Below are positions 33,998 to 42,990 of a DNA stretch of 64,000 nucleotides, piece by piece. Source of the stretch: Cryobacterium psychrophilum (GTDB lineage: Bacteria > Actinomycetota > Actinomycetes > Actinomycetales > Microbacteriaceae); assembly GCF_004365915.1 (NCBI RefSeq), contig NZ_SODI01000001.1:3100001-3164000 (forward strand). The letters run 5' to 3'. The position numbers and the translations under genes were made by a program. The first letter of the stretch is position 1, and every line of letters begins with the position of its first letter. The notes under the pieces are model-generated. The model made no database searches, was not told the DNA's origin, and saw only the letters and a list, made by a program, of their open reading frames with translations.

Positions 33998-35322
33998 CCA
34001 TCTTCGGACTGCCCGAGCAGCGGGTGCGGGCACTCGCCGAGACCGTGCACGGCGACGCCGGAACGAATGCCGGGACCGGGAGTGCACTGCACGGCAGCGC
34101 AGGGCACGACAGCGCAGCGCGAGACACCGAAGCGTTGAACTCCGAAGCTGATGACGGGTGGGCAGAGGTGTTCGCGCGTGCCGCCTGGACCGGGATTGCC
34201 GAACCCGGAGACGGCATCGCGGGACTTGTCGTCGGGGGCCTCGGAGCGAGCCTCGGCCTCACCGCCGTCGTCGAGGGCTGGGCGCCGGCGCGGCTGGCCG
34301 CGCTCCTGCGGGAGTCCGGCGTCGACGATTCCGACGACGAACTCGGCACGAGCCTTGAACAGGGGCTGTTCCGCTGGCGCCCGCGCCTCAACTCGGCGGA
34401 CGTCGAGCGGTCCCTGCAACTGGCCGCGCGCGTCGGTGCCCGGCTGCTGCTGCCGCGCGACGAGCTCTGGCCGGTCGGGCTCAACGACCTGGGTGCGCAT
34501 GCCCCGGTCGCGTTGTGGTGGCGGGGCACGTGGGCGGCCCTGGCCCGCCTCCCACACTCGATCGCTCTCGTCGGTGCCCGCGCGGCAACCGGGTACGGCG
34601 AGCACGTGGCGATGGAGGCGGCCGCCGGACTCGTCGACCGCGGCTTCGCCGTTGTGTCCGGCGCCGCCTACGGCATCGACGGGATGGCGCACCGGGCGGC
34701 TCTCGCGAGCGAGGGGATCACGGCGGCCTTTCTCGCCGGGGGAGTCGACCGGTTCTACCCGAGCGGGCACGACGCCCTGCTCACACGCATCGCCGCCGAC
34801 GGTGTGGTGCTCTCCGAACTCACCTGCGGTTCGGCACCCACAAAGTGGCGGTTTCTGCAACGCAACAGGCTGATTGCCGCGTCGAGCCTGGCCACGGTGG
34901 TACTGGAAGCCGGCTGGCGATCCGGGTCGCTCAATACTGCCGGGCACGCGGCCGCCCTCGGCCGTCCGCTCGGTGCCGTACCCGGGCCGGTCTCCTCGCC
35001 CACATCGGCCGGTTGTCACCGGCTGATTAGAGAATTCGATGCCGTGTGTGTCACGACGGCCGCCGAAATGGCTGAACTCGTGGGGGAAGGTTCGGTTCCG
35101 CTGGACCTCACCGGCCCCGACGGCGTCCCGGGCGACTCTGACGGGAGAACCAGCGACCAGGTGCGCGTGTTCGACGCCTTGAGCGGGCGGTCTCCGCGGG
35201 GACTGCCCGACATCGCGCGCCGGGCCGGGCTGTCGGTGACGGCCGTGCGCGCGGCGCTCGGCGCCCTCGATGTGGACGGCGCCGTCGGCGAACGGGAGAC
35301 CGGCTGGGTGCGAGCGCACTGA
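33994..35322 (+). CDS. dprA: DNA-processing protein DprA
   Basis: A 442-residue DprA that loads RecA onto incoming single-stranded DNA. The Rossmann core shows SIALVGARAATGYGEHVA, VVSGAAYGIDGMAHRAAL, LAGGVDRFYPSGHDALL and the basic segment WRFLQRNRLIAASS; a winged-helix domain ends the protein. Residues 20-50 are a Gly/Ala/Ser-rich low-complexity stretch not usual for the family. ATG 33994 overlaps the comM stop as ATGA. Competence in this organism is not shown; dprA and comM are also widespread in species not known to be transformable. Confidence 0.94.
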   Translation: MTIFGLPEQRVRALAETVHGDAGTNAGTGSALHGSAGHDSAARDTEALNSEADDGWAEVFARAAWTGIAEPGDGIAGLVVGGLGASLGLTAVVEGWAPARLAALLRESGVDDSDDELGTSLEQGLFRWRPRLNSADVERSLQLAARVGARLLLPRDELWPVGLNDLGAHAPVALWWRGTWAALARLPHSIALVGARAATGYGEHVAMEAAAGLVDRGFAVVSGAAYGIDGMAHRAALASEGITAAFLAGGVDRFYPSGHDALLTRIAADGVVLSELTCGSAPTKWRFLQRNRLIAASSLATVVLEAGWRSGSLNTAGHAAALGRPLGAVPGPVSSPTSAGCHRLIREFDAVCVTTAAEMAELVGEGSVPLDLTGPDGVPGDSDGRTSDQVRVFDALSGRSPRGLPDIARRAGLSVTAVRAALGALDVDGAVGERETGWVRAH

Positions 35323-35399
35323 CTCCGCGCCATGCCGCCCACCGCCGCCCTCATGTCGGTACCAGGCCGTAGTCTGGTCGAACCGACGAGAGGCACCCC

Positions 35400-36320
35400 A
35401 TGTCAGGCATACAACTGGGCCAGTATCCGGCCGCGAGCCATCTCATTGCGCACCTGAGCGACACCCATTTTCTCGACGACGAGGCGCTGCTCTACGGCAC
35501 CGTCGACACCGACAGTCGGGTGCACCGCGCCCTCGATCAAATCGACCGGTCGGGACGACACCCCGATGCGATCGTGATCACCGGTGATGTTGCCGACCGA
35601 GGCGAGGCCGGCGCGTACCGGCGGGTGCGCGACCTCGTCGAAGCCGCCGCAAGCGGCTGGGGGTCCGAGATCGTGTGGGTGATGGGTAACCATGACAAGC
35701 GTGATCTCTTCCGATCGGAGCTGCTGCGCAACGAGCCGGCCGAGGCCGCCTTCCAGCATCCGGGCAGCCCGGTCGACCGGGTTGTCGACGTGAAGGGGCT
35801 GCGCATCATCTCCGTCGACACGAGCGTTCCGGGGTACCACCACGGTGAGCTCTCGGATGCCCAGCTGTCATGGCTGGCCGAGGAACTGCGTGACCCCGCG
35901 CCGCACGGCACCCTGCTCGCCCTGCACCACCCGCCCATCCCGACGCCGCTCGCGCTGATGACCGTGCTTGAGCTGCGCGCGCAGTCCCGGCTGGCCGACG
36001 TGATCCGCGGCACCGACGTGCGGTCGATCCTCGGCGGGCATCTGCACTATTCCACCCACGGCCTGTTCGCCGGAATCCCCATCTCGGTCGCCGCGGCCCT
36101 GTGCTACACCATGGACTTGAGCGCCCCCGAGCGTGAACTGGTCGGGGTGAACGGCGCCCAGTCCCTGAACCTCGTGCACGTCTACGACGACCAGATCGTG
36201 CACTCCAACCTGACGATCGGACCCTTCGACACGGTGACGCGTTTCCCCGCCGCCTACCTCGACAGCATCGAGGCGATGGCGCCCGCGGAGCGCACCGAAA
36301 CGTTCTCCCGGCAGGTCTGA
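35400..36320 (+). CDS. Calcineurin-like metallophosphoesterase (CpdA-like)
   Basis: A 306-residue dinuclear-metal phosphoesterase. The five motifs are in order: HLSDTHF, ITGDVADRG, VMGNHDKRD, ALHHPP and GGHLHYSTHG. Order and length fit class III cyclic nucleotide phosphodiesterases such as CpdA and mycobacterial Rv0805, so 3',5'-cAMP is one possible substrate. TAGTCT (35370-35375) is a plausible -10 and GAGAGG a ribosome site. xerC starts at the base after its stop. Confidence 0.88.
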   Translation: MSGIQLGQYPAASHLIAHLSDTHFLDDEALLYGTVDTDSRVHRALDQIDRSGRHPDAIVITGDVADRGEAGAYRRVRDLVEAAASGWGSEIVWVMGNHDKRDLFRSELLRNEPAEAAFQHPGSPVDRVVDVKGLRIISVDTSVPGYHHGELSDAQLSWLAEELRDPAPHGTLLALHHPPIPTPLALMTVLELRAQSRLADVIRGTDVRSILGGHLHYSTHGLFAGIPISVAAALCYTMDLSAPERELVGVNGAQSLNLVHVYDDQIVHSNLTIGPFDTVTRFPAAYLDSIEAMAPAERTETFSRQV

Positions 36321-37277
36321 GTGCACACCAACGACCCGTCACCGATGTCGCTCGAGGCGGCCATCGACCGCTTTCTGCTTTATCTCGCGGCGGAGCGCGG
36401 CTATTCGGAGCACACCCTGCGCGCCTACCGCACCGACCTGACGCAGCTTTCGGTCTTCGCCGCGACCAAGGCCGGCGGCGAAGCAGCCGACGTCACGCTC
36501 GAACTGCTGCGGGAATGGCTCTGGGCCGGCACCCAGGCGGGACTGGCGCGCGCCACCCTGGCCCGCCGGTCCGCATCAGCTCGAAGTTTCACGGCCTGGC
36601 TGTCACGCTCCGCCGACGACACGGCAGACCAGGGCGTGCGGCTGCGCTCACCCAAGCCCGGGCGAACGCTTCCGCGGGTGCTGAACCGCGGCCAGACGGA
36701 CGAACTGCTGGCCCGGCTTGAGGAACGAGCCGGCGGGGGAGACGCCGTTGCCCTGCGCAACCTCGCCATCGTGGAACTTCTCTACGCCTCCGCCCTGCGC
36801 GTCTCCGAACTCGTCGGTCTCGACGTCTCCACCGTCGACCTCAACCGCCTGACGGTGCGGGTCACCGGCAAGGGCTCCAAGGAACGCGTCGTGCCGTTCG
36901 GCGTGCCCGCCCAACGTGCGGTGCTGCGCTACCTCGGTGAGGGCCGACCGGTCCTCGCCGCGGCGGCCCCCGCGGCCGCACCCGGCAGTCGCGATGCGGC
37001 GGATGCCCTCTTTCTCGGCACCCAGGGGCAACGGCTCGGCGTGCGCGGCGTATACCGCCTCGTCGCCGCCCTGCTCGGCGACATTCCCGGCAACGGGCCG
37101 GCGGGCCCGCACGCGCTGCGGCATACGGCCGCGACCCACCTCCTCGACGGAGGGGCGGACCTGCGCGCCGTGCAGGAATTGCTCGGCCACGTGAGCCTCG
37201 GCACCACACAGATCTACACGCATGTCTCGGCCGAGCGCCTCAAGCACAGCTACCGGCTGGCCCACCCTCGCGCCTGA
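36321..37277 (+). CDS. xerC: Tyrosine recombinase XerC
   Basis: A 318-residue tyrosine recombinase. The N-terminal SAM-like domain opens FLLYLAAERGYSEHTLRAYRTDL. Catalytic residues are Arg in ASALRVSELVGL, Lys in GKGSKERVVP, HALRH and GHVSLGTTQIYTHV (nucleophile Tyr). Position after dprA fits the chromosomal XerC that resolves dimers at dif, rather than a phage integrase. The GTG start follows the previous stop directly. Its 3' end overlaps the convergent M23 gene by 28 bp. Confidence 0.93.
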   Translation: MHTNDPSPMSLEAAIDRFLLYLAAERGYSEHTLRAYRTDLTQLSVFAATKAGGEAADVTLELLREWLWAGTQAGLARATLARRSASARSFTAWLSRSADDTADQGVRLRSPKPGRTLPRVLNRGQTDELLARLEERAGGGDAVALRNLAIVELLYASALRVSELVGLDVSTVDLNRLTVRVTGKGSKERVVPFGVPAQRAVLRYLGEGRPVLAAAAPAAAPGSRDAADALFLGTQGQRLGVRGVYRLVAALLGDIPGNGPAGPHALRHTAATHLLDGGADLRAVQELLGHVSLGTTQIYTHVSAERLKHSYRLAHPRA

Positions 37278-37771
37278 TTCGGCAGCAACACGGCCCGCGG
37301 CAGCCCGCCGAGAAACCGGAGCGGCGACACGTAGAGTCCGTGCTCACGCACGCCGAAGTGCAGGCAGCGCCTCGCGCAGTGGCCTCCGGCCGCCAGCGTT
37401 CCCACCTGCTGCCCGGCAGCCACACGATCGCCCACCGTCACGACAGCATCGACCGGTTCCACGCTTGAGATCAGGTCGCCGGCGTGGGCGATGGACACCA
37501 CGGGCCGGTCCGCAACGACTCCCGCGAACGAGACGACGCCGGCGCTCGGAGCGAAGACCGCCGCGCCACGTTCGGCGGGCACATCGATTCCGCGATGACC
37601 GGCCACATACGGGGTGAGCGGTGCGATGAATCCGGCCTCAATCGTGTGGGGCGGCGCGAGCGGCCAGGACCACGGCGTCGCCGCGGCCGTGGCGGACGCG
37701 AAAACGACCAGGACCAGCGGCGCCAGCAGCGCGATGCGAAACGACCGTGCTGGCCCCTTCCGAGTGAACAT
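37250..37771 (-). CDS. M23/LytM-domain exported protein, probably degenerate peptidase
   Basis: A 173-residue protein with an N-terminal signal segment (FRIALLAPLVLVVFASATAAA) and a LytM domain. The first metal motif is intact (GHRGIDV), as is the beta-sheet core FAPSAGVVSFAGVV. The second motif reads RCLHFGV, so the usual HxH has Cys in place of the first His. This may abolish peptidase activity and leave a binding or regulatory role. It overlaps the xerC end by 28 bp. Confidence 0.85.
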   Translation of the reverse strand: MFTRKGPARSFRIALLAPLVLVVFASATAAATPWSWPLAPPHTIEAGFIAPLTPYVAGHRGIDVPAERGAAVFAPSAGVVSFAGVVADRPVVSIAHAGDLISSVEPVDAVVTVGDRVAAGQQVGTLAAGGHCARRCLHFGVREHGLYVSPLRFLGGLPRAVLLPNQARGWASR

Positions 37772-38113
37772 GGCCCCACTCTGCCCGGATGCTCGGCCGC
37801 GCAGACGCCGGGTGCCGTGATCGGTGCCGTGCGGCCCCGGCGGCAGCGTGTGGAGGGGGACGACCCGTCGAGACGGATCCGCGCAACGCCGCGCAATCCG
37901 GTGATAAGCTACTCCAAGCAGCGCTTCGTGCGCTGACTACGCGTGCCCATCAGGCCGCCATGTCCCATCGGTCCCCGCATCTTCGAAAGCACCATCTTCG
38001 AAAGCAGGGGCGGGCGTGTGCCGGGCACCAGGAGCGAAGATCGACCGATCCTCGCACAAACCGATTGGCGTTTCGTGCACTCATGCACGCGCGCCGGACA
38101 AGGAGAACGGCTC
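37772..38113 (+). promoter_or_regulatory. rpsB upstream region with long leader and direct repeat
   Basis: The 342-bp gap carries no gene. TAAGCT (37905-37910) is a possible -10 and would give a leader of about 200 nt before rpsB. Within it CATCTTCGAAAGCA occurs twice in tandem (37978-37991, 37993-38006), each copy with a TTCGAA core. An AAGGAG site precedes the ATG. The length suits an autoregulated S2 leader, but I cannot confirm a known structure. Confidence 0.45.
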
Positions 38114-39085
38114 ATGGCCGTCGTAACCATTCGCCAGCTGCTCGACAGCGGCGTGCATTTCGGGCACCAGACCCGCCGTTGGAACCCGAAGATGAAGCGC
38201 TTCATCTTCACCGAGCGTTCCGGCATCTACATCATCGACCTGCAGCAGTCGCTCGGGTTCGTTGACAAGGCCTATGACTTCGTCAAGGAGACGGTTGCCC
38301 ACGGCGGCACCGTCCTCTTCGTCGGAACCAAGAAGCAGGCGCAGGAATCGATTCAGGAGCAGGCGACGCGTGTCGGCCAGCCCTACGTCAACCAGCGCTG
38401 GCTCGGTGGCCTCCTCACCAACTTCCAGACGGTCTCCAAGCGTCTTGCTCGCATGAAAGAGCTCGAAGAGCTCGACTTCGAAGACACCGCCAAGAGCGGT
38501 TTCACGAAGAAGGAAATGCTCATCAAGAAGCGCGAGCTCGTCAAGCTGCACAAGAGCCTCGGCGGAATCCGCAACCTCACGAAGACGCCTTCCGCGTTGT
38601 GGGTTGTTGACACCAACAAGGAGCACCTCGCCATTGACGAGGCGCGCAAGCTTGGCATCCCCGTGATCGCGATCCTCGACACCAACTGCGACCCCGATGA
38701 CGTTCAGTACCCGATCCCGGGCAACGACGACGCCATCCGTTCCGTTGGCCTGCTGACCCGCATCATCGCGGACGCAGCAGCCGAGGGCCTCATCCAGCGC
38801 CACGCCAAGCCGGAGGCCGAAGTTGAGCCCCTCGCCGCGTGGGAAGCTGAACTCCTCAAGGGTTCCGACGACGCCGCTGCTGAGCCCGCCGCTGCTGAGT
38901 CCGTAGCTGCTGAGTCCGTAGCTGCTGAGCCCGTTGTGGCTGAGCCCGTTGCTGAGCCTGTTGTTGAGGCCGTTTCGGCAGAGCCCGCCGTTACCATTGC
39001 CGACGCCATTGCCGACGCCGACGTTGCAGCCGTACTTGCTGCGGCCGTTGACGCCCCGGCCGAGTCCGCAGAAGAAACCAAGTAG
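38114..39085 (+). CDS. rpsB: 30S ribosomal protein S2
   Basis: A 323-residue S2. The core [27 protein letters not shown] region through [28 protein letters not shown] is canonical and ends near residue 235. The remaining 85 residues are an Ala/Glu/Val-rich extension with five tandem 15-bp repeats at 38876-38950. The E. coli protein is 241 residues, so the tail is extra. ATG 38114 has AAGGAG upstream. tsf follows, as in most bacteria. Confidence 0.96.
   Translation: MAVVTIRQLLDSGVHFGHQTRRWNPKMKRFIFTERSGIYIIDLQQSLGFVDKAYDFVKETVAHGGTVLFVGTKKQAQESIQEQATRVGQPYVNQRWLGGLLTNFQTVSKRLARMKELEELDFEDTAKSGFTKKEMLIKKRELVKLHKSLGGIRNLTKTPSALWVVDTNKEHLAIDEARKLGIPVIAILDTNCDPDDVQYPIPGNDDAIRSVGLLTRIIADAAAEGLIQRHAKPEAEVEPLAAWEAELLKGSDDAAAEPAAAESVAAESVAAEPVVAEPVAEPVVEAVSAEPAVTIADAIADADVAAVLAAAVDAPAESAEETK
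38876..38950 (+). repeat. Five tandem 15-bp repeats in the rpsB 3' end
   Basis: Units of the form GCTGCTGAGTCCGTA repeat five times with small changes and encode an [10 protein letters not shown]-like pentapeptide. Because the unit is a multiple of three, slippage would change tail length without a frameshift. Confidence 0.8.
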
Positions 39086-39095
39086 GGAACCCGGT

Positions 39096-39923
39096 ATGGC
39101 AAACTTCACACTCGAAGACGTCAAGGCTCTCCGCGAGAACCTCGGCACCGGCATGGTCGACACCAAGAACGCCCTCGTTGAAGCTGACGGCGACATGGAC
39201 AAGGCCATCGAGATCCTGCGTCTCAAGGGTGCAAAGGGCAACGCCAAGCGCGCTGACCGTTCCACCTCTGAGGGCCTTGTTGCCGCGAAGGAACTCGGCA
39301 CCACCGCGTACATGATCGAGCTCGCCTGCGAGACCGACTTCGTCGCCAAGGGTGGCAAGTTCGTCGCCCTCGCCGAGAAGGTCCTCGATGCGATCGCAGC
39401 CGCCGGAGCGACCACGGTCGAAGCCGGTCTGGCCGCGACCAGCGGCACGCAGACCGTCGGGGACCTGATCGACGGTGAGGCAGCAATCATCGGCGAGAAG
39501 TTCGAACTTCGTCGCGTGGCCGCCGTCAACGGCGAGCTGTTCTCGATCTACCTGCACAAGACCAGCAAGGACCTGCCCCCGCAGGTCGGCGTGATCCTGG
39601 GCTACTCCGGTGCCGACGCCGAGACCGCTCGCAGCATTGCGCAGCACATCTCGTTCGCCAACCCTGAGTATCTCTCGAGCGACGATGTTCCCGCAGAGGC
39701 CGTCGAGACCGAGCGCAAGATCGTCACCGAGATCTCGAAGAACGAGGGCAAGCCGGAAGCGGCACTGCCTAAGATCGTCGAGGGACGCGTCAAGGCCTAC
39801 CTCAAGCAGGTTGCCCTGCTTGAGCAGGACTACGCAAAGGACAACAAGGTTTCGGTGAGCAGCGTTCTCGCCGATGCTGAACTGACCGTTGCCGGCTTCG
39901 CCCGGTTCAAGGTCGGCGCGTAA
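39096..39923 (+). CDS. tsf: Elongation factor Ts
   Basis: A 275-residue EF-Ts, the nucleotide exchange factor for EF-Tu. The N-terminal UBA-like part reads ANFTLEDVKALRENLGTGMVDTKNAL; the contact motif LACETDFVA follows near residue 75. ATG 39096 is used; a longer frame overlaps rpsB and is not protein-like. A strong terminator follows. Confidence 0.97.
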   Translation: MANFTLEDVKALRENLGTGMVDTKNALVEADGDMDKAIEILRLKGAKGNAKRADRSTSEGLVAAKELGTTAYMIELACETDFVAKGGKFVALAEKVLDAIAAAGATTVEAGLAATSGTQTVGDLIDGEAAIIGEKFELRRVAAVNGELFSIYLHKTSKDLPPQVGVILGYSGADAETARSIAQHISFANPEYLSSDDVPAEAVETERKIVTEISKNEGKPEAALPKIVEGRVKAYLKQVALLEQDYAKDNKVSVSSVLADAELTVAGFARFKVGA

Positions 39924-39933
39924 CAACAACTGG

Positions 39934-39967
39934 TGGAGATCGGATTGCGTAAGCGATCCGATCTCCA
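39934..39967 (+). terminator. Terminator after tsf
   Basis: TGGAGATCGGAT and its exact complement form a 12-bp perfect stem with a 10-nt loop. The following sequence (TTGGTGTGTGTG) is only partly T-rich, so termination may be incomplete. Confidence 0.8.
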
Positions 39968-40033
39968 TTGGTGTGTGTGCCGCTGGTACACCCGGTAGTT
40001 TTGAATCACATCGTACGAAAGGTCTCGCAGTAC

Positions 40034-40750
40034 ATGATTGACACGGGCAAGAAGCGCAGAGTTCTTCTCAAACTTTCCGGCGAAGCATTCGGCGGAGGCG
40101 CGGTGGGGGTCAACCCCGACGTCGTCAGCTCGCTTGCCCGGGAGATCGCCGAAGGCGCCAAGCAGGTCGAAGTTGCCATCGTCGTCGGTGGCGGAAACTT
40201 CTTCCGCGGGGCGGAGCTCTCCCAGCGCGGAATGGACCGTGAACGTGCCGACTACATGGGCATGCTCGGTACCGTCATGAACGCGCTGGCGCTGCAGGAC
40301 TTCCTGGAACAGGCGGGGGCCGAGACGCGCGTTCAGTCCGCGATCGCCATGACCCAGGTCGCAGAACCCTACATCCCCCGCCGCGCGGAGCGCCACCTGC
40401 AGAAGGGACGCGTCGTCATTTTTGGCGCCGGCGCCGGGCTGCCCTACTTTTCCACCGATACCGTCGCTGCCCAGCGGGCGCTCGAGATCGCCGCCGACCT
40501 CGTGCTCGTGGCCAAGAATGGCGTCGACGGCGTGTATTCCGATGACCCGCGCACCAACCCCGACGCACGCAAGATTGACCAGATCACGTACCAGGACGCC
40601 TTGCAGCGCGGGCTGAAGGTGGTTGATTCGACCGCATTCAGCCTGTGCATGGACAACAACATGCCGATGCAGGTCTTCGGCATGGCGCCGGAAGGCAACG
40701 TGACCGCCGCAATTCTCGGTTCCGATCTCGGCACCCGCGTCTCCAACTAG
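40034..40750 (+). CDS. pyrH: UMP kinase
   Basis: A 238-residue hexameric UMP kinase of the amino-acid-kinase fold, phosphorylating UMP to UDP. Signatures are [39 protein letters not shown] and [19 protein letters not shown] 40034 (MIDTGKKRR) is preferred over a longer frame. It is followed by frr after 31 bp, the usual order. Confidence 0.96.
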   Translation: MIDTGKKRRVLLKLSGEAFGGGAVGVNPDVVSSLAREIAEGAKQVEVAIVVGGGNFFRGAELSQRGMDRERADYMGMLGTVMNALALQDFLEQAGAETRVQSAIAMTQVAEPYIPRRAERHLQKGRVVIFGAGAGLPYFSTDTVAAQRALEIAADLVLVAKNGVDGVYSDDPRTNPDARKIDQITYQDALQRGLKVVDSTAFSLCMDNNMPMQVFGMAPEGNVTAAILGSDLGTRVSN

Positions 40751-40781
40751 TATTCTCATACCCACCGAAGAAGGAGTCACC

Positions 40782-41336
40782 GTGATCGCGGATGTTCTGT
40801 CCGATGCCACTGCGCGCATGCAGAAGGCGCTTGAAGCAGCCAGAGACGACTTCGGGACCGTGCGCACCGGGCGCGCGAATCCCCAAATGTTTGCCAAGAT
40901 CCTGGTGAACTACTACGGCACCGCGACGCCGCTTGAGCAGCTCGCGTCCCTGCAGAACCAGGAGGCACGCACGCTCCTGATCGCGCCCTATGACAAGAGT
41001 GCGCTGCGCGACATCGAGATCGCTATTCGCGACACTCCCAACCTGGGAGCAAACGTCGGCAACGACGGCGTGACCATTCGGGCAACCCTCCCGGAACTCA
41101 CGACCGAGCGCCGCAAGGAATTCGTCAAGATCGTCAAGGCCAAGGCAGAGGACGCCCGCATCTCGGTGCGCAACATCCGCCGCAAGGCCAAGGACGAGCT
41201 CGAGGCGCTCAAGAGCGAGGTCGGTGAAGACGAGGTTGGGCGCGCCGAGAAGGAGCTTGAGCTCCTTACCAAAAGTCATGTTGACGGCATCGACGATGCC
41301 TTCAAGCGCAAGGAAGCCGAACTCCTCGAGATCTAG
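40782..41336 (+). CDS. frr: Ribosome recycling factor
   Basis: A 184-residue RRF that splits post-termination ribosomes with EF-G. The N-terminus [38 protein letters not shown] region and the C-terminal helix [17 protein letters not shown] are canonical. The GTG start has AAGGAG 6 nt upstream. cdsA starts 13 bp later. Confidence 0.96.
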   Translation: MIADVLSDATARMQKALEAARDDFGTVRTGRANPQMFAKILVNYYGTATPLEQLASLQNQEARTLLIAPYDKSALRDIEIAIRDTPNLGANVGNDGVTIRATLPELTTERRKEFVKIVKAKAEDARISVRNIRRKAKDELEALKSEVGEDEVGRAEKELELLTKSHVDGIDDAFKRKEAELLEI

Positions 41337-41348
41337 GAGCGCGCTCAC

Positions 41349-42329
41349 ATGAAGGATCAGCCGCACGATCAACGGCCGCCCAAGCGCGGGCACGGCGTTA
41401 GCCGTGCCGAATTCAGGGCGCAGCTCAAGGCGACTCGGGGCGATTTTGAACGGCAGGTGCAGGCCACCCGTGCGCAACTCGATGCCACATCGGAGCGTAT
41501 TGAGGCGCGCACGGGCCGCAATCTGATCCTCGCGATCCTGATTGGCCTCGTGCTGGGCGGTGCCATGCTCGGCAGCCTGATCTTCGTCAAAGAACTCTTC
41601 ATGATCTTTGCGAGCGTGATCATCGGGTTCACGTCCTTCGAGCTTGCCCAGGCGCTGCGCCATGCCGGCCGGAACGTTCCGCGGATCCCGGTGGTGATTG
41701 CCGCCGTTGGTGTCGTTCCCGCTGCGTTCTACCTCGGTTCCGCGGGACAGTGGCTGGCCACACTGGCCGGAATCCTGCTCATCGCGCTCTGGCGTGTTGC
41801 CCTCGCGGTGCTGCCCGCGCACCGAGCCGCCACGCGTGCTGTCCTGGGCGACGTGGGCGCCGCTGTGCTCATTCAGGTTTACGTCGTGTTCCTCGCGTCT
41901 TTTGCTGTTCTGCTCGTGGCCCAGCCCGATGGTCAGTGGTGGACCCTCGCCTTCCTGCTCCTCGTCATCACCGCGGACACCGGTGCGTACGTGAGCGGAC
42001 TCAACTTCGGTAAGCACCCGATGGCGCCCACGATCAGCCCGAAAAAGACCTGGGAAGGTTTTCTGGGGGCGGCGCTCGCGTGCATGATCGCCGGTGTGCT
42101 TCTCGGGCGGTTCATGCTGGGGCAGCCCTGGTGGTTCGGACTGATCTTCGGCCTCGTCATCGTACTCACGGCAACATTCGGGGACCTCGCGGAGTCGCTC
42201 ATCAAACGCGATCTCGGTATCAAGGACATGAGCTCGTGGCTTCCCGGCCACGGCGGATTCCTGGATCGGCTCGACTCGATTCTGCCCTCCACTGGTGCCG
42301 CGTACGCCCTGTTCCTGATATTCGCATGA
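41349..42329 (+). CDS. cdsA: Phosphatidate cytidylyltransferase
   Basis: A 326-residue CDP-diacylglycerol synthase. A polar N-terminus of about 55 residues precedes eight or so membrane segments. The family signature lies near the end: SPKKTWEGFLGA, then GDLAESLIKRDLGIKDMSSWLPGHGGFLDRLDS. It makes CDP-diacylglycerol for phospholipid synthesis. Start ATG 41349 overlaps no other gene. Confidence 0.93.
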   Translation: MKDQPHDQRPPKRGHGVSRAEFRAQLKATRGDFERQVQATRAQLDATSERIEARTGRNLILAILIGLVLGGAMLGSLIFVKELFMIFASVIIGFTSFELAQALRHAGRNVPRIPVVIAAVGVVPAAFYLGSAGQWLATLAGILLIALWRVALAVLPAHRAATRAVLGDVGAAVLIQVYVVFLASFAVLLVAQPDGQWWTLAFLLLVITADTGAYVSGLNFGKHPMAPTISPKKTWEGFLGAALACMIAGVLLGRFMLGQPWWFGLIFGLVIVLTATFGDLAESLIKRDLGIKDMSSWLPGHGGFLDRLDSILPSTGAAYALFLIFA

Positions 42330-42374
42330 GCCGCAGATTGTCGGCACACCTGGTGAATGAGGGAGAATGAAGCG

Positions 42375-42923
42375 GTGAGCACTATTTTTCCACGTTCGGC
42401 CAAGAAAACCCTCGGATACAGCCTTGAGCAGGTTGAGGCTTTTCTCGCCTCCGCACGACAGGCCTACGACGCCAACGATGGGGACATCCCGCTCACCGCT
42501 GAAACCATTCGGCACACCGCCTTCTCCATGCAGAAGGGGGGTTACTCGCCCGAGCACGTCGACGCGGCCCTTGAGCGACTCGAGGATGCTTTCGCTGCTC
42601 GGGAGCGCGAGCGTGCGACGGGGACCGACAATGAGGAGGCTCGCGGGCAGGAAGCGCGGGCAATCTCGAACGCGCTGCAGAGCCGGCTGAGCCGCCCGCC
42701 CGGCCGTCGTTTCGCCCACACGAGCCTGTTGAGCGTTGGCTACAAACGCTCCGACGTCGACCGGTTCACCAATAAAGTTGTCAAGTATCTGCGGGACGGG
42801 CGGCCGCTGACCATAGACGAGGTTCGGACCGCCGTTTTTCGACCGGAACGCGGAGGATATCGCGAAGCACAGGTCGATATCGTGCTCGACGGTGTTGTCG
42901 ACGTGATGCTCTTCCTTCGTTGA
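42375..42923 (+). CDS. DivIVA-motif protein with four repeats
   Basis: A 182-residue protein built from four copies of the short DivI1A-type motif: GYSLEQVEAFL, GGYSPEHVDAAL, GYKRSDVDRFT and GGYREAQVDIVL. It lacks the long coiled coil of true DivIVA. The likely role is in cell division or polarity, but this is inferred from the motif only. GTG 42375 is chosen (GGGAG upstream); an ATG six codons earlier has no ribosome site. Confidence 0.8.
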   Translation: MSTIFPRSAKKTLGYSLEQVEAFLASARQAYDANDGDIPLTAETIRHTAFSMQKGGYSPEHVDAALERLEDAFAARERERATGTDNEEARGQEARAISNALQSRLSRPPGRRFAHTSLLSVGYKRSDVDRFTNKVVKYLRDGRPLTIDEVRTAVFRPERGGYREAQVDIVLDGVVDVMLFLR

Positions 42924-42990
42924 GCCCGCGCCACGGCGGGGCACCTCGGTTAGGTGGATTCCGGATTCATGGGCTAGGGTCGGTGAACAT

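Noticed and set aside
36321..37277. Reading the tyrosine recombinase as an integrase of a mobile element
   Set aside because: It lies in the conserved dprA-xerC-rpsB neighbourhood, and no att-like repeats or phage genes are nearby.
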